A stretch of 9,238 nt of DNA from Limousia pullorum (lineage in GTDB: Bacteria; Bacillota; Clostridia; Oscillospirales; Acutalibacteraceae). Positions 6,135-9,238 of the stretch are shown one piece after another. The position numbers were made by a program, and so were the translations under genes. Positions within the stretch are counted from its first letter, which is position 1, and the number at the start of each line of letters is the position of its first letter. The stretch covers positions 1 to 9,238 of the forward strand of contig DVNG01000122.1 of the NCBI GenBank assembly GCA_018714545.1, written 5' to 3'. Under the pieces are notes generated by a model. That model was not told the DNA's origin. It did no database searches and saw only the letters and a program-made list of their open reading frames with translations.

Positions 6135-7518
6135 TATGGATAAAAATAAAACAAGAATGCCTGAGCGTGTGCCACAGCTCAGAAACAAGAACTTCAAAGA
6201 GGTTTCCGCAGGCTACAATGTGGAAATGGCTATAAACGAGGCTAACCGCTGCTTGGGCTGTAAAACTCCTGCCTGCGTAAGCGCATGTCCTGTTAACGTG
6301 CCGATTCCACAGTTTATTCAGAAAATCAAGGACAACGAATTTGAAGAGGCTTATCAGATTATTAAGACTGTAAACTCACTTCCTGCTGTTTGCGGCAGAG
6401 TTTGCCCTCAGGAAACACAGTGCGAGAGCAAGTGCGTAAGAGGTCTCAAGGGCGAGAGCGTTGCTATCGGACGTCTTGAAAGATTTGTTGCCGACTACCA
6501 CATGAAAAACTGTGAGGAAAAACCTGTAAAGCCTGCAACAAACGGCCACAAGGTAGCTGTTATCGGTTCAGGCCCATCCGGTCTTACCTGCGCTGGCGAC
6601 CTTGCAAAGCTTGGTTATGAGGTTACAATTTTTGAAGCTCTCCACAAAGCCGGCGGCGTTTTGATGTACGGTATTCCTGAATTCAGACTTCCTAAGAAGA
6701 TTGTTGAAAAGGAAATCGAGGATTTGGTATCTATCGGCGTTAAGATTGAAACAAACATGGTTATCGGAAAAATCCTCACACTTGACGAGCTTTTCGATAT
6801 GGGATTTGAGGCAATCTACCTTGGAACAGGCGCAGGACTTCCTGCATTTATGGGAATTGACGGCGAAGGACTTATCGGTGTTTATTCCGCAAACGAGTTC
6901 CTCACAAGAATCAATCTTTTGAAGGCTTACGATGACAAGTACGACACATTCATTGTTAAGCCAAAGAACGTAGCTGTTGTAGGCGGCGGTAACGTTGCTA
7001 TGGACGCTGCAAGAAGTGCTAAGCGTCTTGGCGCAGAGAATGTTTACATAGTTTACAGACGTTCTGAAAATGAGATGCCTGCAAGAAAAGAAGAAGTTCA
7101 TCACGCTAAGGAAGAAGAGATTATCTTCAAGACACTTACAAACCCTGTAAGAATTATCGGCGATGAAAACGGCAAGGTATCAAAGCTCGAGTGTGTATCC
7201 ATGGAGCTTGGCGAGCCTGATGCATCAGGAAGACGTGCTCCTGTAGTAGTTGAAGGTTCCAACTTTACAATGGATATTGACTGCGTTATCATGGCTTTGG
7301 GAAATACTCCAAACCCACTTATCCTTTCAGTTACTCCGGGTCTTGAGGCAAACAGAAGAGGCTGTCTCACAGTAAATCCAAAGACAATGCAGACATCACT
7401 TAAAAATATTTATGCAGGCGGCGACGCTGTTACAGGTGCTGCAACAGTTATCCTGGCTATGGGCGCAGGTAAGCAGGCTGCTAAATCCATTAACGAGCTT
7501 TTGAAGAAGCGCAAGTGA
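6127..7518 (+). CDS. nfnB: NfnB: beta (large) subunit of NADH-dependent reduced ferredoxin:NADP+ oxidoreductase
   Basis: The 463-residue large subunit, which carries the bifurcating FAD, two [4Fe-4S] clusters and the NADP(H) site. Eight N-terminal cysteines fall in two groups, 42/45/50/54 and 89/93/99/103, as in the GltD/NfnB family. The FAD site is VIGSGPSGLTCAG (145-157), followed by GGVLMYGIPEFRLPK (176-190), a family signature. The NADP(H) site is VVGGGNVAMDAAR (284-296). YAGGDAVTGAATVILAMGAG (429-448) is the C-terminal FAD segment. Homologues are often labelled 'glutamate synthase small subunit, GltA/GltD'; here no glutamate synthase large-subunit gene is adjacent and nfnA is, so Nfn is the better name. 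Start chosen at the ATG at 6127, by the ribosome binding site. The 8-bp overlap with nfnA suggests translational coupling and matched amounts. A hairpin terminator follows the stop. Confidence 0.96.
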   Translation: MFNMDKNKTRMPERVPQLRNKNFKEVSAGYNVEMAINEANRCLGCKTPACVSACPVNVPIPQFIQKIKDNEFEEAYQIIKTVNSLPAVCGRVCPQETQCESKCVRGLKGESVAIGRLERFVADYHMKNCEEKPVKPATNGHKVAVIGSGPSGLTCAGDLAKLGYEVTIFEALHKAGGVLMYGIPEFRLPKKIVEKEIEDLVSIGVKIETNMVIGKILTLDELFDMGFEAIYLGTGAGLPAFMGIDGEGLIGVYSANEFLTRINLLKAYDDKYDTFIVKPKNVAVVGGGNVAMDAARSAKRLGAENVYIVYRRSENEMPARKEEVHHAKEEEIIFKTLTNPVRIIGDENGKVSKLECVSMELGEPDASGRRAPVVVEGSNFTMDIDCVIMALGNTPNPLILSVTPGLEANRRGCLTVNPKTMQTSLKNIYAGGDAVTGAATVILAMGAGKQAAKSINELLKKRK

Positions 7519-7541
7519 TTATTATATAATAAGACAAATTC

Positions 7542-7590
7542 ATATGATGCATACCAGTTTTGATATGCATCATATATTTTGCTCTTTTTT
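7542..7590 (+). terminator. Intrinsic terminator of the nfnAB operon
   Basis: A perfect 12-bp inverted repeat, ATATGATGCATA (7542-7553) and TATGCATCATAT (7564-7575), with a 10-nt loop. T-runs follow at 7577-7580 and 7585-7590. It starts 24 bp after the nfnB stop. The stem is AT-rich, so it may be less efficient than the one at 3978-4013. Confidence 0.75.
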
Positions 7591-7682
7591 AGAAAGTAAA
7601 AACCACTTACCTTAAATTTTATTTCAAGAAAACATAATATATCATCTTTTTTGTTCTTCATTATTACTGCAAGGGGGATAAT

Positions 7683-9077
7683 ATGAGTCAGAACATCAAA
7701 AAGAAAAGCATTTCTGCCGATAAAATGGGAAGTACCCCAATGCTTAGGCTTATACTTTCAATGTCACTGCCCACAATGTTTTCCATGATTATACAGGCAA
7801 TGTACAATATTGTTGACAGTGTGTTTGTTTCAAGCTTGGGTCAGGACGCACTTACCGCCCTTTCCCTTGCCTATCCTTTACAGCTTATGACTATTTCTGT
7901 GGCTGTAGGTACAGGCGTGGGTATAAACTCATTTATTTCAAGACGACTGGGAGAAAAAAATCAGGAGCTTGCCAACAACGGTGCGGCAAACGGAATTTTT
8001 ATTTCCATAATAAGCTGGCTGGTATTTTTACTGGTTGGAATTTTCCTCACTGTTCCTTTTTTCAAGCTCTTTAACCCAACACCGGGCGTAATGAAGTACG
8101 GTGTGGACTACACCTCAATTATTCTTATATTCTCCGTGGGCGTTATGGTGGAAATAGCCATTGAAAAGGTTCTTCAGGCAACTGGAAACATGATTTTCCC
8201 AATGATTTTCCAGCTTATCGGAGCTGTTACCAACATTGTACTTGACCCTCTGTTTATTTTCGGAATCGGACCTTTCCCGAGAATGGAGGTTGCTGGAGCA
8301 GCAATTGCAACTGTTATAGGTCAGATTTTGGCAATGCTTTTTGCAATATATATTTTCTTTTTCAAGAAACATGCGGTTCAGGTTCATGTCAGAAATTTCA
8401 AGCCAAGCCTTAAAATTATAAAAAATATTTATGCCGTAGGATTTCCCTCTATTATAATGCAGTCCATAAGCTCTGTGCTTGTTGTTGGACTCAACGCAAT
8501 TCTTATGGGATTTTCCGAGGCGGCAGTTTCCGTACACGGAATTTACTACAAAATGCAGAGCTTTGTATTTATGCCTGTTTTCGGTTTAAATCAGGGACTT
8601 ATGCCTATTATGGGCTACAACTTCGGCGCAAAAAACAAGGACAGACTTCATTCCGCTATAAGATACGGCTGTATCATAGCCGCTTTTATAATGCTTTGCG
8701 GAACTGTGATTTTCTGGGTTTTCCCTGCTCAGATACTCTCTTTGTTCAATGCTAACGACGATATACTTAACATGGGTATAATGGCCATGAGATTTATAAG
8801 CCTTTCTTTCCTGCCTGCGGCTATCGACATAATCTTCTCCACCACCTTCCAGGCTGTGGGAAAAGGATTTTCCAGTATGATACTTTCATTGCTTAGACAG
8901 CTTGTTTTCATTCTTCCTGCCGCTTTGGTTCTTTCAAATTTTGGCGTAAACGCTGTGTGGTTTGCATATCCTATAGCTGAGGTAGGCGCACTTATAGTGG
9001 CAATCTTCCTCTATACAAGAATAAATAAAAAAGTATTTTCAAAGCTTCAGCCCGGAGTTCCTATAGCTGAGGTATAA
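7683..9077 (+). CDS. MATE-family multidrug/sodium (or proton) efflux transporter
   Basis: A 464-residue cytoplasmic-membrane transporter with two MatE repeats (PF01554), the usual size for 12 membrane helices. MATE pumps export cationic drugs, dyes or metabolites in exchange for Na+ or H+. The first repeat starts at MLRLILSMSLPTMFSMIIQA (20-39) and includes YNIVDSVFVS (41-50), GINSFISRRLGEKN (80-93) and VLDPLFIFGIG (186-196). The second starts near 248 and includes GLNQGLMPIMGYNFGAKN (301-318). The sequence resembles the MepA/DinF-type branch more than classic NorM, but I cannot fix the subfamily or substrate. The ATG at 7683 follows GGGGG (7673-7677) by 5 nt. Upstream, TAATAT (7635-7640) is a possible -10, with only a weak -35 (TTAAAT, 7612-7617). 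No terminator is visible after the stop; the end of an insertion sequence begins 32 bp later. Confidence 0.95.
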   Translation: MSQNIKKKSISADKMGSTPMLRLILSMSLPTMFSMIIQAMYNIVDSVFVSSLGQDALTALSLAYPLQLMTISVAVGTGVGINSFISRRLGEKNQELANNGAANGIFISIISWLVFLLVGIFLTVPFFKLFNPTPGVMKYGVDYTSIILIFSVGVMVEIAIEKVLQATGNMIFPMIFQLIGAVTNIVLDPLFIFGIGPFPRMEVAGAAIATVIGQILAMLFAIYIFFFKKHAVQVHVRNFKPSLKIIKNIYAVGFPSIIMQSISSVLVVGLNAILMGFSEAAVSVHGIYYKMQSFVFMPVFGLNQGLMPIMGYNFGAKNKDRLHSAIRYGCIIAAFIMLCGTVIFWVFPAQILSLFNANDDILNMGIMAMRFISLSFLPAAIDIIFSTTFQAVGKGFSSMILSLLRQLVFILPAALVLSNFGVNAVWFAYPIAEVGALIVAIFLYTRINKKVFSKLQPGVPIAEV

Positions 9078-9109
9078 ATAACTTATAACACAAAAATCCG
9101 CAGTTCAAT

Positions 9110-9238
9110 TGAAGTGAACCCCAAAGTTTAGACAAATAAATATTAAATTTCAACAGAATGAGTTCGGTATTGCACCGGGCTCATTTTTAATTTTGTAATT
9201 ATTCTATCATTGTTGTAGTAATTAATGTAATCTTTCAA
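9110..9238 (-). mobile_element. End of an IS3-family (IS150-like) insertion sequence, cut by the right window edge
   Basis: The element appears to begin at TG (9110-9111) with the tip TGAAGTGAACCCC, followed by AAAGTTTAGACAAA. This resembles IS150-group terminal repeats, which have TG at the tip, a CCCC block at about position 10 and a GTTxGACA-like segment. Just inside is the 3' end of a transposase gene on the minus strand, so this is the end downstream of the transposase. The other end and the target duplication lie outside the window or cannot be judged from one end. Confidence 0.82.
9143..9238 (-). CDS. IS3-family transposase (OrfB/InsK-like), C-terminal 31 residues
   Basis: Reading inward from the right edge, the minus strand encodes LKDYINYYNNDRI, then TKLKMSPVQYRTHS, and ends at TAA (9143-9145). 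The Y-N-N-x-R-I plus K-L-K-M-S-P-V-x-Y-R pattern is the well-known tail of IS3-family DDE transposases (rve integrase core), particularly the IS150 group. The catalytic triad and the OrfA part would lie beyond the edge, so I cannot say whether the copy is active. The stop is 33 bp from the proposed element tip, which is normal for these elements. Confidence 0.9.
   Translation of the reverse strand: MKDYINYYNNDRIITKLKMSPVQYRTHSVEI

Noticed and set aside
6568..7104. Long open frame of 178 codons on the minus strand inside nfnB
   Set aside because: It lies wholly antisense to a clearly conserved gene, and its translation shows no recognisable domain and an odd excess of Cys, Asn and Ser.
6127..7518. 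Small subunit of NADPH glutamate synthase (GltD)
   Set aside because: Same family, but no large subunit lies next to it, and nfnA is directly upstream with an overlap.
1..9238. CRISPR array, tRNA, rRNA, riboswitch or phage genes
   Set aside because: I found no regularly spaced repeats, no cloverleaf-like or ribosomal stretch, no known riboswitch core and no phage-like protein; all longer stretches are explained by the listed genes.

Overview
The window looks like a chromosomal segment of an anaerobic, low-to-moderate G+C member of the Firmicutes, most likely class Clostridia. The basis is strong GGAGG-type ribosome binding sites, AT-rich spacers with sigma-A-like promoters, an NfnAB electron-bifurcating transhydrogenase, and protein sequences of clostridial style. 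The class is an inference; no rRNA or other marker is present.

Left half (1-4573), all on the minus strand. The 5' two thirds of enolase (eno) runs off the left edge. Upstream of it lies a tandem pair of flavoproteins separated by only 3 bp: a YhiN/HI0933-type FAD protein (first gene, with an extended -10 promoter) and a COG2509-type FAD-dependent dehydrogenase. After an AT-rich spacer of 319 bp (3721-4039), which holds a strong symmetrical intrinsic terminator, comes a small membrane protein of the 'small multi-drug export' family (PF06695/COG2426).

Centre (4550-4733). Two good promoters stand back to back with their -35 boxes 7 bp apart, one for the COG2426 gene (left) and one for a VanZ-like gene (right). 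A perfect 9-bp dyad lies in the 90-nt leader of the COG2426 gene.

Right half (4734-9238), plus strand. A VanZ-like membrane protein is followed by a two-gene operon, nfnA-nfnB, overlapping by 8 bp and ending at a 12-bp perfect hairpin terminator. NfnAB couples NAD(H), NADP(H) and ferredoxin by flavin-based electron bifurcation, the redox hub of many fermenting anaerobes. A MATE-family efflux pump follows. The last 129 bases are the end of an IS3-family (IS150-like) insertion sequence, with the C-terminus of its transposase on the minus strand.

Most of this is core metabolism and transport; I see no defence system, CRISPR array, RNA gene or prophage. The points most worth a second look are the pair of uncharacterised flavoproteins, the divergent promoter region with its leader dyad, the unclear start of the COG2426 gene, the hairpin overlapping the nfn promoter, and the IS end just behind the MATE gene.
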